From: CAMYMQ01 sp963730305
GTDB lineage: Bacteria; Pseudomonadota; Alphaproteobacteria; Bin65
Assembly: GCA_963730305.1 (NCBI GenBank)
Contig: CAVSRB010000001.1
Location: 62,001 to 126,000, forward strand
Reading direction: 5' to 3'
Length of the DNA: 64,000 nucleotides
Part shown: piece by piece, positions 51,999-62,912 of the stretch
Layout of the letters: every line of letters starts with the position of its first letter
Numbering within the stretch: position 1 is the first letter of the stretch
The notes under the pieces: generated by a model
Seen by the model: the letters and a program-made list of their open reading frames with translations, nothing else
Told to the model about the DNA's origin: nothing
Databases searched by the model: none
Translations under genes and position numbers: made by a program

Positions 51999-53028
51999 TT
52001 AACGCGGGCGCGTCGACATCCAGCCCAACAGCGCCAATACGGCGACGCCCGCCCCGGCCAGGGCGACGATCGGCCAGCCCCGCGCGGACAGCCAGGCGAG
52101 CGCGATCAGGACAATGCCCGCAATCAATACGGCGGCGGCGACCCGGGCGTGGCTGCGGCCGGCCGCCACCGCGTTCTGATAGAAATGCGAGCGGTGCGCG
52201 TGCCAGATCCGCTCGCCCCGCAGCAGCCGCCGCACCAGGGTCACGGTCGCGTCGGCGAGGTAATAGAGCGGCAGGATCAGCGCCGCGGCCCACTGCCCGC
52301 TGAGCGCCAGGAACAGCAGCAGCCAGCCGAGCAGGAAGCCGAGCGGCACGCTGCCGACGTCGCCGAGGAAGATCTTGGCGGGGTGCCAGTTCCAGACCAG
52401 GAATCCGGCGACGGCGGCGGCGGCGACCACCGCCACCGGCCACACTGGCAACACCGCAGAGCCGGCCAGGCCGCCGGCGACGATCGCGACGCCGAGCCCG
52501 ATCACCAGCGTCTCGGCGCCGGTGATGCCGTCGATGCCGTCCATGAAGTTGAACAGATTGATGAACCAGACCCAGGCGAGCCCGAGGACGACAGCGAGCG
52601 CCCAGGCCGGAACCCCGGCCGACGCCGCGTGCCACGGCCCGGGCAGGGCCCAGATGCCGCAGACCACGGCTGCGACCTGCGCCGCCAGCCGCGGCAGCGC
52701 GCCGAGGTTGCGGATATCGTCGATCCACGAGATCAAGGCCAGGCCGATCATCGGCGCGATTACCGGCCAGGTTCCGGCCGAAGCCGACGCCCTGCCGCGC
52801 CCATAGCACGACCAGGGCGACCACCAGCACCGTCGTCACCGCGATGCCGGCGCCGGTGGGGGTCGGCACCGCGTGGCTGCTGCGTTCGTTGGGCCGGTCG
52901 AGCACCTGGAGCCGGCGCAGGATGCGCAAGAGCAGGCCGGTGCCGGCGAGGACGGCCAGGAACGCGGCCGCCGCCGTCGCCAGGACGACGGCGAGGTCAG
53001 GCGATTTGAGGGCGTCTCCGGCGGTCAC
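51999..53028 (-). CDS. WecA/MraY-like glycan phosphotransferase (one frameshift)
   Basis: A polytopic membrane enzyme of about 343 residues that would transfer a sugar-phosphate from a nucleotide sugar to undecaprenyl phosphate, starting surface glycan assembly. The N-terminal frame (GTG at 53028) has DRPNERSSHAVPTPTGAGI; after about 52797 the sense continues in another frame with ISWIDDIRNLGALPR, INLFNFMDGIDGITGAE and KIFLGDVGSVPLGFLLGW, then the HAHRSHFYQ loop. Adding one GC next to GGGCGCG restores the frame. It lies between the dehydratase and the glycosyltransferase on the same strand, fitting one glycan operon. Confidence 0.87.
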
Positions 53029-53053
53029 GCGCCGGGTTATAGAGCCCGGAAAG

Positions 53054-54202
53054 TCAGTTGGAAACCGTCGCCGCGCCGCTCAGCCCCAGCCGGTCGAGCT
53101 GGCGGGCGATCACCTTGTGCTCGTCGTAGAGCTCGAGCGCCCGGGCGCGCCCGGCGGCGCCCCAGCGTCCGCGCAACTCGGCGTCGCCGGCGAGCCGGTT
53201 CAGCGCCGCCGCCAGGGCGGACACGTCGCCGACCGGCACCAGCAGGCCGGTCTGTTCGGGCACGACCTCTTCCCGGGTGCCGCGGATATCGGTGCCGACC
53301 ACCGGCAGACCCGTCATCATCGCCTCGATCACCGACCGGGGCATGCCTTCGCGGTGCGACGGCAGGGTGAAGACATCGGCGCCGCGCAAAATGTCGGGAA
53401 CGTCATCGCGATAGCCGAGAAACTTGATGCGCGTTTTGAGGATCTCGTCCTGCTGGGCAGCCTCGACCGCCCGGTCGATCTCGGCGGCATGGTCGCTGGC
53501 CAGCCGCTCGCCGACGATCCACAGGGTGGCGTCGACCGAACGCATCGCCTCGATCAGCTCGGGATAGCCCTTCTCCGCGACCAGCCGGCCGATCATGACG
53601 ATGACGACGCGGTCGGACGGCGTGTCCAGCGCGGTGCGGATACGCTGCCGAATGGCGCCGTCGGCATCCGTATGGAACCGAGCGGGATCGACGCCGTTGC
53701 CGATCGCCTCGATGATATCGCCCCGGATCAGCCGTGCGCGCCGGGCGAAGGCGGCATCCTCCTCGGCCTGGGTGAACAGCACGTCGGTGACCCGCCCGGC
53801 GAGCCACTCCAGCAGCACGAACAGCCGCCGCTTCCACCAGGCCATGCGCTCGTGGAAATAGAAGCCATGCGCCGTGTAGACGACGGTCGGCACGCGCGCG
53901 CGCCACGCCGCCGCCCGGCCGACCAGCGCGGCGACCGGGGTGTGGACGTGGACGATGTCGAACCGTTCGCGGCGAAACAGTTTGACCAGAGTGCGATAGC
54001 TGCCGAAATGGCGAAACAGGTTGAAGGAGCGATCGATCCGCACCGGCGCGACGCGGATGCCCTCGGCACGGACCTTGTCGGCCAGCGGGCCGTCGCCGCA
54101 GATGCCGACCACCTCGTGCCCGGCGTCGCGGGTCGCGCGCATCAGCGGCAACAGGAAGTGGTAGAGGGTGAAGTCGACGGCGCAGAGCTGGGCGACCTTC
54201 AT
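53054..54202 (-). CDS. Glycosyltransferase family 4 protein
   Basis: A 382-residue GT-B retaining glycosyltransferase. The N-terminal half has CAVDFTLYHFLLPLMRA and VHVHTPVAALVGRAAAWRA; the nucleotide-sugar half has the IGRLVAEKGYPELIEAM lysine motif and the E-x7-E motif in SHREGMPRSVIEAMMTGLPVVGTD. The acceptor and sugar are unknown. I chose the ATG at 54202 (MKVAQLC), which starts the Rossmann strand directly, over the ATG at 54262. It is 25 bases upstream of the WecA-like gene on the same strand, completing a three-gene glycan set with the dehydratase. Confidence 0.9.
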   Translation of the reverse strand: MKVAQLCAVDFTLYHFLLPLMRATRDAGHEVVGICGDGPLADKVRAEGIRVAPVRIDRSFNLFRHFGSYRTLVKLFRRERFDIVHVHTPVAALVGRAAAWRARVPTVVYTAHGFYFHERMAWWKRRLFVLLEWLAGRVTDVLFTQAEEDAAFARRARLIRGDIIEAIGNGVDPARFHTDADGAIRQRIRTALDTPSDRVVIVMIGRLVAEKGYPELIEAMRSVDATLWIVGERLASDHAAEIDRAVEAAQQDEILKTRIKFLGYRDDVPDILRGADVFTLPSHREGMPRSVIEAMMTGLPVVGTDIRGTREEVVPEQTGLLVPVGDVSALAAALNRLAGDAELRGRWGAAGRARALELYDEHKVIARQLDRLGLSGAATVSN

Positions 54203-54326
54203 CGACCCGATATCCGCAATGGTTCGCCTGACAGCATGCCGCCTCCCCGGCCCGGTCATCATGGTCCGGGTGCGCGCCGTTTAGCATAGCCGGGCGTAGC
54301 GACGAAGGGGCCTTTGCCGACGCGGG

Positions 54327-55475
54327 CTAGTGCTCCTGCTCGCGCAGGTGACCGATCTGGGCGGCGAGGTCGATCGCGCCCATCATGTCCTTGAGCGTGA
54401 TCATGCCGACCAGCTTGCCGTGGCGGGTGACCAGCAACCGGCCCTCCCCCGTCTTCTGCAGTGCGCGCAGGGCGTTGACCGCCGGTTGGGCGGCGTCGAT
54501 CGTGTTTTCGGCGCTGGCGGGCGCCATGATCGCCTGGACTTCGAGCAGGTCCCACCTCTCGGCCGGCGTCTCCCGGACCTGGCGCATCCCGACCAGGCCG
54601 AGCGCGCGGTCGTCCTCGGCGACGGGGTAGCCGCTGTGGTGGTAGCGGTAGACATAGTCCTCGATGAAGCGGGTCACCGTCAGGCCGGGCGGCACCGTGA
54701 CCAGGGACTCGGTCATGAAGTGCGACACCGGCTTGCCGCCCAGGAAGTGCAGCGATTCCTGGCGGAACTCCTCGGATCGCGCGGCGCCGCGCAGGAACAT
54801 GCCGATGACGAACCACCACAGCCCGCCGACCAGGTTGCCATAGACGAACAGGGTGACGCCGCCGAGCACCATCAGCAGGACGCCGAAGCCCGCCCCGACC
54901 CGCGAGGCGGTGTGGGTCGCCGACGCCATGTCGCCGCGCCGTCCCCACAGGATCGCCCGGAACACCCGGCCGCCGTCGAGCGGAAAGGCGGGCAGCATGT
55001 TGAACAGGGCGAGGACGAAGTTGATGACGGCGAGATACATGGCCACGCCGGTGACGGTGACCGGCAGGCTGGCCGACTTGGCGCCCATGGCGATCAGGAA
55101 GAACAGGCCGGCCAAGAGCAGGCTCGCGATCGGTCCGGCGATCGCCATCAGCAGCTCCGACCGCGCGTTGGGCGGCTCCTTCTCCATCTCGGCGACGCCG
55201 CCGAAGATGAACAGGGTGATGCCGCCGATCGGCAGGCCGTGCCGCCGCGCGACCAGCGCATGGGAGAACTCGTGGATCAGGATCGAGACGAACAGGCCGG
55301 CGGCGGCGACCACGGCCATCGTCCAGTAGGCCGCCCGACCCAGGCCCGGGTAGGACTGCGGGAAGGCGCCGGCGGCCAGGGTCCAGACGATCAGCAGGAC
55401 GAGGACCAGCCAGGACAGGTCGATCCGGACCGAAAAGCCCAGGATCTTCATCAGTTCAATGCGTCGGCCGAACAT
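54327..55475 (-). CDS. Site-2-type M50 metalloprotease with CBS domains
   Basis: A 382-residue intramembrane zinc protease. Helices include the zinc motif HEFSH (68-72) and the third ligand in NMLPAFPLDGG (about 160-170). The C-terminal 150 residues contain two CBS domains (from VSHFMTESLVTVPPGLTVTRF, ending in GRLLVTRHGKLVGMITLKDMMG), which usually bind adenosine nucleotides and may couple proteolysis to energy state. Substrates are unknown; regulatory proteins such as anti-sigma factors are typical. The start MFGRRIEL at 55475 is the usual one for this group. It is divergent from the amidohydrolase. Confidence 0.9.
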   Translation of the reverse strand: MFGRRIELMKILGFSVRIDLSWLVLVLLIVWTLAAGAFPQSYPGLGRAAYWTMAVVAAAGLFVSILIHEFSHALVARRHGLPIGGITLFIFGGVAEMEKEPPNARSELLMAIAGPIASLLLAGLFFLIAMGAKSASLPVTVTGVAMYLAVINFVLALFNMLPAFPLDGGRVFRAILWGRRGDMASATHTASRVGAGFGVLLMVLGGVTLFVYGNLVGGLWWFVIGMFLRGAARSEEFRQESLHFLGGKPVSHFMTESLVTVPPGLTVTRFIEDYVYRYHHSGYPVAEDDRALGLVGMRQVRETPAERWDLLEVQAIMAPASAENTIDAAQPAVNALRALQKTGEGRLLVTRHGKLVGMITLKDMMGAIDLAAQIGHLREQEH

Positions 55476-55623
55476 CCCCGCCTCCGCGCCGCCGGTTGAT
55501 CGCCGCTTGTTTCATGCTCCTACAGATAGTCGCCCCGCGCCTCGGATGACAGGCGATTGTTGCGTGGCGCGGCGATGTGTGCTGATCGGTAGCGGCACCG
55601 CGCAATCGAGGGAGGACCGGGCC

Positions 55624-56573
55624 ATGGCCGCACACCGCATCGACGTTCACCACCACATCCTGCCGCCGGCCTGGGTCGACACGGTCAGCGGCGAGCGCAT
55701 CGCCGCCCTGATCCTCTCCAACAAGACGCCGGAATGGACGCCGAAATGTCGGTCGACGTCATGGACCGTCACGGCATCGCCACCGCGATCACCTCGATCT
55801 CCGCGCCCGGCCTGTGGTTCGGCGACACGCAAGAGACCATCCAGCTCTGCCGGTCCTGCAACGACTACGCCGCGGGGATCCGCACCGACCATCCCGGCCG
55901 CTTCGGCATGTTCGCCAACCTGCCCCTGCCCGACGTCGACGCCAGCCTGAAGGAGATCGAGCGCGGGCTGGACGAGCTCGGCGCCGAGGGCATCGGGCTC
56001 TTGACCTCCTACGGCGACCGCTATCCGGGCGACCCGGCCTTCGCGCCCGTGTTCGACGAATTGAACCGGCGCGGCGCGGTGGTCTACTTCCACCCGACCA
56101 ACGCGCCATGCAGCACCTGCCTGCCGGAAATCCCGCCGGCGACGCTCGACTTCCCGTTCGACACGACGCGGGCGATCACCAGCCTCCTGTTCAGCGGCAC
56201 CTTCACCCGCTGCCGCAACATCAAGTGGATCTTCTCCCACGCCGGCGGCACGGTGCCGTTCCTCGCCGAGCGCATCGGCCGGCTGGTCATGCGCCCCGGT
56301 TTCAAGGAGAAGGTGCCCGACGGCGTGATTCCGGAGCTGGCGCGGCTCTACTACGACACCGCGCTGTCGGCCAACTGGTTCGCCTTCCGCAGCCTGTTCG
56401 AGCTGGTCACCCCGGATCACGTCCTGTTCGGCAGCGACTACCCGTTCGCGCCCGAGCCGACCCTGACCGCGAGCGTCAAGAGCCTGGAGACGATGGGGCT
56501 GGAGCCGGAGGTGCTGCGCGGCATCGAGCGGGAGAACGCGCTGATGCTGTTCCCCAAGCTGGCCACCGCCTAA
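55624..56573 (+). CDS. Amidohydrolase family 2 protein (one frameshift)
   Basis: A TIM-barrel metal-dependent hydrolase or decarboxylase of about 316 residues if repaired, similar to aminocarboxymuconate-semialdehyde decarboxylases. The first frame starts at the ATG at 55624 with the metal motif IDVHHHILPPAWV. Near 55739-55745 the sense jumps frame to MSVDVMDRHGIATAITSISA. The rest includes YFHPTNAPC, WIFSHAGGTVPFLAERI and VLFGSDYPFAPEP, the expected His and Asp ligands. Inserting one G (CCGGAAATG) restores it; this is a one-base loss, unlike most breaks in the window. The gene is convergent with tamB, ten bases apart. Confidence 0.85.
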
Positions 56574-56583
56574 CCACCCAGCA

Positions 56584-59500
56584 TCAGTAGTCGTAGCGCC
56601 ATTTGAGGCCGAGCCGGCTGCTGCCGTCCCGGCCGACCTTGGATTCGACCGAGAGGTTCTTGAACACTTCGACCTCGACGCCGACCGCCGCGCTGTCCTC
56701 GGTCAGGCCCTGCTCGATCTTCACCAGCACCCGGTCGCTGACATACTTGCCGAACACGGCGCGGGGCGAGCCGTTGGTGGTGTTGAAATCGATGATGTCG
56801 AGCCCGGCGGCGCGCCGGATGCGGTCCGGCAGGCTGGTCGCCCCGCCGGTCGGCCCGAACAGGACCGCCGCGCCGGCGGCCAGCCGCAGCGCCTCGTTGG
56901 TGCCCAGTTCGCCGACATTCTTGCCGAACATGATCCGCGACAGCACCTCGTCGCGCGGCAGGCTGGGCTCCGAGCCGATGACGAATTTCGGCTGCTTGGC
57001 GGTGCCCCGCACCGTGACGGTCGCCTTGACGTCGCCGCTGGTCGCCTCGGCGACCAGGTTGATGCGCGGGTTGCTCAGGTCGCGGTCGGCGAAGCGGACC
57101 GTGCCCTCGCGGAAGGTGAAGCGCTTGCCGAGCAGGTCGAGATGGCCGCGAACCGTGCGCAGCGAGCCGCTTATCTGGGGATTGTCGGCCATGCCGCGGA
57201 TCGTCAGGTCGCCCTGGACCTCCGCGAACACGCCGCGGCCGCGGACGAATAGCCGGCGCGGCACGCTGACCCCGATATCGAGCCGGATCTTGGGCGTCAC
57301 CGTCGCCACGCGCTTGTTCACGGCGCGCTTCAGGTCCGGCGGCGTGTGGACCTCGATGACGTCGAGCACCGTGATCTCGGTCGGCAGACGGTCGGGAATT
57401 GCGATCTCGCCCTCGTTGACCGTGACCTTGCCACGCGCCGCCATATCGCCCTGGCGGCCGGCGACCTTGATCTGCCCGCTCACCGTCATCCGGATATCGT
57501 CGCGCGCGATCGCGCGCAGGCGGTCGGCGGTGACCGTAACGTCGAACGGGTTGCCGTGCGCGGCGTCGAGCGTGACGTGTCCGGTCGCCGAGATCTTGCC
57601 GTCGCGCCCGTCGGTGGCGGCGGCGCGGGCGATCTCGATGCGCCGCCCGGCGCCGCGGACCAGCACGTTGATGTCGCGCAGGTCGAGCCCCGAGATGGCG
57701 GCGACGAAGCGGCCGTTCTTGAGCTCGAGCGTGCCGCGCGCCTGGGGAGACGCGGCCGAGCCGGTGACGGTCAGGTCGGCCGTGACCTCGCCCGACATCC
57801 GGTAGTTCACCAGCAGCCCGGAGTCCGACAGCGTCTTGAGGTTCGCGCGCCCCTGGATGCGCGCGTCGACCGGCCCGTAGCGCGGCAGCGACAGCTTGAA
57901 GCGCAGGTCGTCGTTGTCGGTGCGGCCGTTGAGCCGGCCCTCGACCCGGAGCAGTCCGGGCGACCAACGCCCCTTCGCCTGCAGGTCGAGCGCCGCCGAG
58001 GCCGGGGCGCGCCGCCGGCGCAGGCCGCGCCCGGTGACGTCGAAGGCGACCCCGAAGGCCCCGTTTCGACCATAGAGGCGGGCCGTGCCCGAGAGCGCGC
58101 CCCGAGAAATCTGCGTCACGCCGGCCTGCTGGAGCAGCCGCGCCGGCAGCGCGTCGGCGGTCACCTGCCCCGCGATCGCGCCGTTCCGGGTCGTCAGGCG
58201 CAAAGTCACCGTGCCGCCGGCCAGCGCGATCCGGGCGGGGCCGACAATCGTCTCGGCGCCGCGCAGACGGATCGCCGCCGGGCGCGCCAGGCGGAAGGCC
58301 AGCTTGGCGTAGCGGCCCTGGAAGCGGGCGACGGTGACGGTCATCGCGCCGGGCCGACCCCGGAAGGCGCCGCTTAGCGAGGCCTTGAGCTTCTGGCGCC
58401 GGAGCATCGCGCTCAACCGGGCGGCGAAGCTGCCCCGGCCGCCCGGGCGCAAGGCCGCGCGCGCATGGTCGATCGTGACCGTCCCGGTGCCGACCGCAGA
58501 GGCGACCAGGGTGGCGGCATAGGCGTCGAAATCGGCCACATTGGTGGTGCGGGCCTTCAACCGGGCCCGGCCGACGCTATAGCGCGACCCGTTCGAGCGA
58601 ATGACGAGGCGATAGGCGCTGAGATCGGCGGCGGCGACCTGCCGGCCGTTGCGGCCGTCCAGCGACACCGTGCCCCGCACGCGGCCGCTGCCGCGCATCC
58701 CGGCGAGGCCGAGCAACGGGTCGAGCCTGCGCAGATCGAGCGTCAGCCGGCCCTTGGCGGTCCGCTCGCCGCCGCGCCAGGTGATCGCGCCGCGGATCGC
58801 GGCCGGCGTTGAGGCGCCCGTCGATGTCGTCGAGCGCGATGGCCTTGTCCGTCGACCTCAGACGGGCGCTGAGGCGGCCGGTCAGGTCACCGCCGGTCAG
58901 GCGCAGGGCGAACGTGGCTTGCGGTGCACGGGTCACGTCCCCGGCGTCGACGGTTGCCGAGACGGTGCCCAGCCGGACCCGGCCGACCGTGATCGACGTG
59001 CCGTCGAGCCGGCCTTTCAGGGCGACGGCGGCGCCCTGCTGCCGCACCGTGGCGTCGAGCGCGAGCGAGCCGGCCAACGTCTGGCCGATCGCCTGGCCGA
59101 CGGGCGCCAGTTGGTCGACCCGGGCCTTGAGCTGGATGCCCTTCGGATCGTTCGGGGCGAGGCGGCCGTCGCCGACGATCGAGACGTTGGCGGTCTTGAC
59201 GTCGAGAGCCTTGAGATCGATCCGGTCGCCGTCCCGGGTCGCGTCGACGCGGAACTTGACCGCCCCGGCCACCAGGGCGTCGACCCAGCCGACCCCGGTC
59301 TTGAGCGAGGCTGCCTCGCCGTTGACGTCGACGGCGAGCTTCTTCAGCGCCTGGTCGAGCGAAAGGCTGCCGGTCAGTTTGGCGTCGCGCAGGAGGCGGC
59401 CGGGCAGCAGGGCGTCCGGGAGGGTCCCGGTCAGGGCGATCCGGCCGTCGGCCTTGATCGGCGTCAGGCGGTCGAGGTTGCCCGCGGCGGTCAGCTTGGC

Positions 59501-60928
59501 CGCACCGACAGAAGCCGCCAGCTTGACGTCGCGCGCCGTGTTCTTTTCGAGGTCGACATCGCCGGTCAGCTTGAGGGCGAGCGCGTCGAGGCGGTCCTGG
59601 CCGCCGTCGTCGCGCGCGAGCCAGGCGTCGGCGGTGGTGAGGTCGAGGGCGAGCCGACGCGCGCTCGGCTGGGTGCTGCCGGCGATCGGGTCGAGGCGCA
59701 GGGTCAGGCTTGCCTTCTTGGCCGAAAGCCTGGACAGGCGCAGCGCGTCGGCGGCGACGTCGAGCTGGACCGTCGGCCGGCTCGCCTGGCCGCGCAGGGC
59801 CGCCTTCACCCTGCCCTTGCCGCGCAGCGGGAAGCCGACCAGCGGTTCGATCGCCGCGAAGTCGTCGAGCCGGGCGTCGAGGTCGAGGCTGAACCGGTTG
59901 GTCGCCGGCTCGATCCAGCCCGAGCCCTTGAGGCTGGCTTTCGGGCTGTCGATCGCCAGGGTCTCGACCGCGATGCGGTCGCCGTAGGCCGCGACCAGCC
60001 GGATCGACACGTCGGTGCCCAGCCCGGCGAACTGCCGACCGATCAGCGCCGAGCCGCCCCGCCCGGTGATGGTCGCCCGGGTGACCTTGGCGTCCGTCTT
60101 GACCCCGATATCGAGCTTGAGATCGCCGGAACGGCCCGCGGTCAGGTCGAACCGGCCGTGCCAGTCGCGCATCGGCGCGTCGCCCTTGATCGTCAGCGCC
60201 AGCGCGTCGGTCGGCGGCAGCCCGAGCAGGCCGCCGACCAGCCCGCTCTCCGGGTCCTTGAGGTCGACGTCGACCTTGAGGCGTCGCGCCTTGCCGTCGC
60301 TGTGCAGCCGGGCGACGACGTGCCCCTCTGGCGCGGTGCCGCCCTTGCGCACGATACGCAGGTCGAGGTCGAGCTTCTGCCGGTCGCGCGGCGCGATCAG
60401 CCGACCCTCGACGTCGAAGCGCCCCGCCCGGCCGAACACCGCCTTCTCCAGCACGACGTTCTCGATCTTCAGCTTCTCGAAACGGATGTCGACCGGCTGG
60501 CCGACGTCGAGCTTGAGGAAGGACAGGTCGAGCGGCGCGGCGTTGGCCGGCGGCTTGGCCGGCGCCCGCTTGAGCACGACGTCGCGGATCAGCAGCGAAT
60601 CGACCCGGACGTTGCGGGAGAACAGCGAGGTCGGCGTCCAGTCGAGCCGGATCAGGCCGACCGTGGCGAACAGGCCCTTCTTGTCCCGGACCGTGACGCC
60701 GCGCAGCGTGATCGTGCTGAGCAGGTCGCCGGTCACCGAGCGGGCCGCGAAGGTCAGCCCCGTCGCCTTGCTGATCTGGTCGATCAGCAGCCGCGAGATG
60801 ACCCCGACACGGCCGGAATCCTTGTCCTGGGCCGCGGCCGGACCGGCGGATGCGAACACGGCCGACAGGGCTAGCAGGAAGCCGACGAGGGCGGCGGTGA
60901 CCCGCGAACGGCGGCCTTGGGGGCGCAC
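56584..60928 (-). CDS. tamB: Translocation and assembly module protein TamB (one frameshift)
   Basis: A very large periplasm-spanning protein of about 1448 residues if repaired, anchored by an N-terminal hydrophobic segment (TAALVGFLLALSAVFASAG) with TamA in the outer membrane; AsmA-like/DUF490 proteins move phospholipids or help outer-membrane assembly. The body is repetitive beta-strand sequence, and the DUF490 C-terminal domain ends LSVESKVGRDGSSRLGLKWRYDY. One break lies near 58795-58803 (DGRLNA to IRGAITWRGG); adding CG restores it. The start is uncertain: the longer frame to 61009 enters a large palindrome, so I take the GTG at 60928. tamA lies upstream. Confidence 0.88.
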
Positions 60929-61067
60929 GTCCCTCGATACGGCCGCGCTCTCGCGCGCCCTACTCGGGATGAGGACCAGGGGAGCATGCGGGATGAGGAC
61001 CCTAGGCAACCCGCATGCCTCCTGTCCTCATCCCGAGTAGCCTGCGCAGCAGGCGTATCGAGGGACG
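60927..61067. repeat. Large REP-like imperfect palindrome before tamB
   Basis: CGTCCCTCGATACG at 60928-60941 is mirrored by CGTATCGAGGGACG at 61054-61067, and CTACTCGGGATGAGGAC at 60960-60976 by GTCCTCATCCCGAGTAG at 61024-61040. GCATGCGGG (60984-60992) and CCCGCATGC (61010-61018) extend the inner stem. The whole about 140-bp element is one long imperfect inverted repeat that could fold as a cruciform or stem-loop. It lies between tamA and tamB, and its left edge touches the tamB start codon. I see no second copy in the window. Confidence 0.85.
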
Positions 61068-61121
61068 CCTGATGCCGACGATGCCGGCCGCGCTTCTCGT
61101 GCAAGGGTCGTGCGACGTTCA

Positions 61122-62912
61122 TCAGAAGGCCTGCCCGATGCTGATGTAGACGTGGATCACCGAATCGCCGCTGCGGCGGTTCAGCGGCGTGGCGAGGTCG
61201 AGGCGCAGCAGGCCGATCGGGCTCTTGTAGCGGACGCCGACCCCGGCGCCCCAGCGGAACGGGTCGTTGAAGTCGGGCGACAGATGGCGGAAGACGTTGC
61301 CGCCCTCGACGAACAGCACCCCGCCCCAGGTCTTGGTGATGCGCAGCCGGGCCTCGAGCCCGAACTCGAGCGCCGACTTGCCGCCGATCGGGTTGTTGGC
61401 GGAATCGAGCGGACCGACCCGCTGGTAGCCGAAGCCCCGGATCGAGTTGCCGCCGCCGGCGTAGATCCGCTTGTTGGGCGGCAGGGCGGCCCGATTCTCG
61501 CCGATCACCGCGCTGAGCCGGGTCCAGCCCGCCAGGGTGAAGCGCTTGCCGCCGAGCGGCGACCAGTAGCCGTTGGCCCGCCCGATCGCCCGCGCGAAGG
61601 TCAGACCGGAGCCCGTGTAGGGCGCGATCGAGGCGGTCAGCCAGTAGCCGCGGGTCGGGTCCAGCTTGTTGTCGCGCTTGTCGTAGTCGACGGCCGCCTT
61701 GGCGCCGAACAGGGTGAAGTATTCGCGCTTCGGGCCGACCGTGAAGGACGACCAGTCGGCGATCGGGCCCGCCTTGACCGTCAGGCGGTCGCTGAACCAG
61801 CGGCGCGCGATCGCGACCGAGGCGACCGCCTCGCGGCCGTCATAGGCCGGCGTGTTGAGTTCCTGGTAGCGCGCGTCGCCGAGCAGGTCCTGCGGGCCGT
61901 CGAAGATGTCGGGCTTCTTGAACAGCAGCTTGCCGCCATAGGCGGCCCGGGTGCCGCCGATCCGGATCGACAGCCGTTCGGCGCCGCCGAACAGGTTGCG
62001 GTGGAGCCATTCGACCTCGCCGCCCGGACCGAGCGAGGTGTCGAAATAGCCCGTGACCGCGATGCTGTGGCGCTTGCGCTCGGCGACCTCGACCAGCATC
62101 GGGGTCTCCCCGTTCGGGCCGATCTGCGATCGATCGGGGGTGATCCGCACCGAGGAGAACACGCCGAGCCCGAACAGCGCCTGGCGCGTGTCGCGGAGCG
62201 GCTTGGTCCGGTAGGGCGCGTCGCGCTTCCAGCCGAGGCGGCGCCGGATCAGGCCGCGGTCGACACCCGGCGCGCCCTTGATCGTGGTCTTGCCGAAGCG
62301 CACCCGCCGGCCCCGGTCGACGGACACCTCGACCCGCATCGTGCGGGCGGCGTGATCGACCACGACCCGCCGGTTGACCACCTTGGCGAAGGGATACGCC
62401 TTGTCGGCGAGCAGCAGGAGCAGCGCCGTCTGCGCCTTGACCACCGGCGCGGCGCGGGCGCGCTGGCCGAGCTTGATGCCGAGCTTGTCGAGCGGCACCG
62501 CGGGCGCGCCGGAGCGCTGCCACTTGATCGTATAGGCGGTCAGCCGGTAGGCGGGGCCGCGGGTGACCTTGAGGATCACCTTGACCGGCTTGGCGGTCTC
62601 CTTGAGGTCGAACGAGACCCGGCCGGCGTAGTAGCCCTCGCTGCGCAGGAACTTGGCGATGCGTGCCTGGTCCTCGCGCGCCCGGTCCTCGAGCACGAAG
62701 ATCGAATGCGGCGGCTTGTCCCGCTGGTCGACCAATTGGCTGAGCTCGCGGACCTGGTCCCTGAGCTTCTTGTCGGCCTTGAGCCCGTCGATCTCGACGG
62801 TGTAGCGGACGCGCGCCTCCTTGGTCTCCTCGGCCCACGACGTATGGCCCGAGGCCCAGGCCGCCGCCGCAACCGCGCAGATGGAGATGACCTTGTGGCT
62901 GGGGCGCGGCAT
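61122..62912 (-). CDS. tamA: Outer-membrane assembly protein TamA (BamA family)
   Basis: A 596-residue Omp85-family protein. A signal peptide (VISICAVAAAAWASG) precedes POTRA-type repeats (about 40-290) and a 16-strand beta-barrel with GGGNSIRGFGYQRVGP, the conserved lid-loop region of the family, and the beta-signal ending HVYISIGQAF with a C-terminal Phe. With TamB it links inner and outer membranes. The ATG at 62912 (MPRPSHK) fits the signal peptide; an ATG at 62984 adds a poor extension. It is upstream of tamB on the same strand, 193 bases apart, with a palindrome between. Confidence 0.92.
   Translation of the reverse strand: MPRPSHKVISICAVAAAAWASGHTSWAEETKEARVRYTVEIDGLKADKKLRDQVRELSQLVDQRDKPPHSIFVLEDRAREDQARIAKFLRSEGYYAGRVSFDLKETAKPVKVILKVTRGPAYRLTAYTIKWQRSGAPAVPLDKLGIKLGQRARAAPVVKAQTALLLLLADKAYPFAKVVNRRVVVDHAARTMRVEVSVDRGRRVRFGKTTIKGAPGVDRGLIRRRLGWKRDAPYRTKPLRDTRQALFGLGVFSSVRITPDRSQIGPNGETPMLVEVAERKRHSIAVTGYFDTSLGPGGEVEWLHRNLFGGAERLSIRIGGTRAAYGGKLLFKKPDIFDGPQDLLGDARYQELNTPAYDGREAVASVAIARRWFSDRLTVKAGPIADWSSFTVGPKREYFTLFGAKAAVDYDKRDNKLDPTRGYWLTASIAPYTGSGLTFARAIGRANGYWSPLGGKRFTLAGWTRLSAVIGENRAALPPNKRIYAGGGNSIRGFGYQRVGPLDSANNPIGGKSALEFGLEARLRITKTWGGVLFVEGGNVFRHLSPDFNDPFRWGAGVGVRYKSPIGLLRLDLATPLNRRSGDSVIHVYISIGQAF

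Noticed and set aside
60928..61009. ATG at 61009 as the tamB start
   Set aside because: The 27 extra residues are encoded by the arms of the REP-like palindrome and delay the signal anchor, so a start after the palindrome is more likely.
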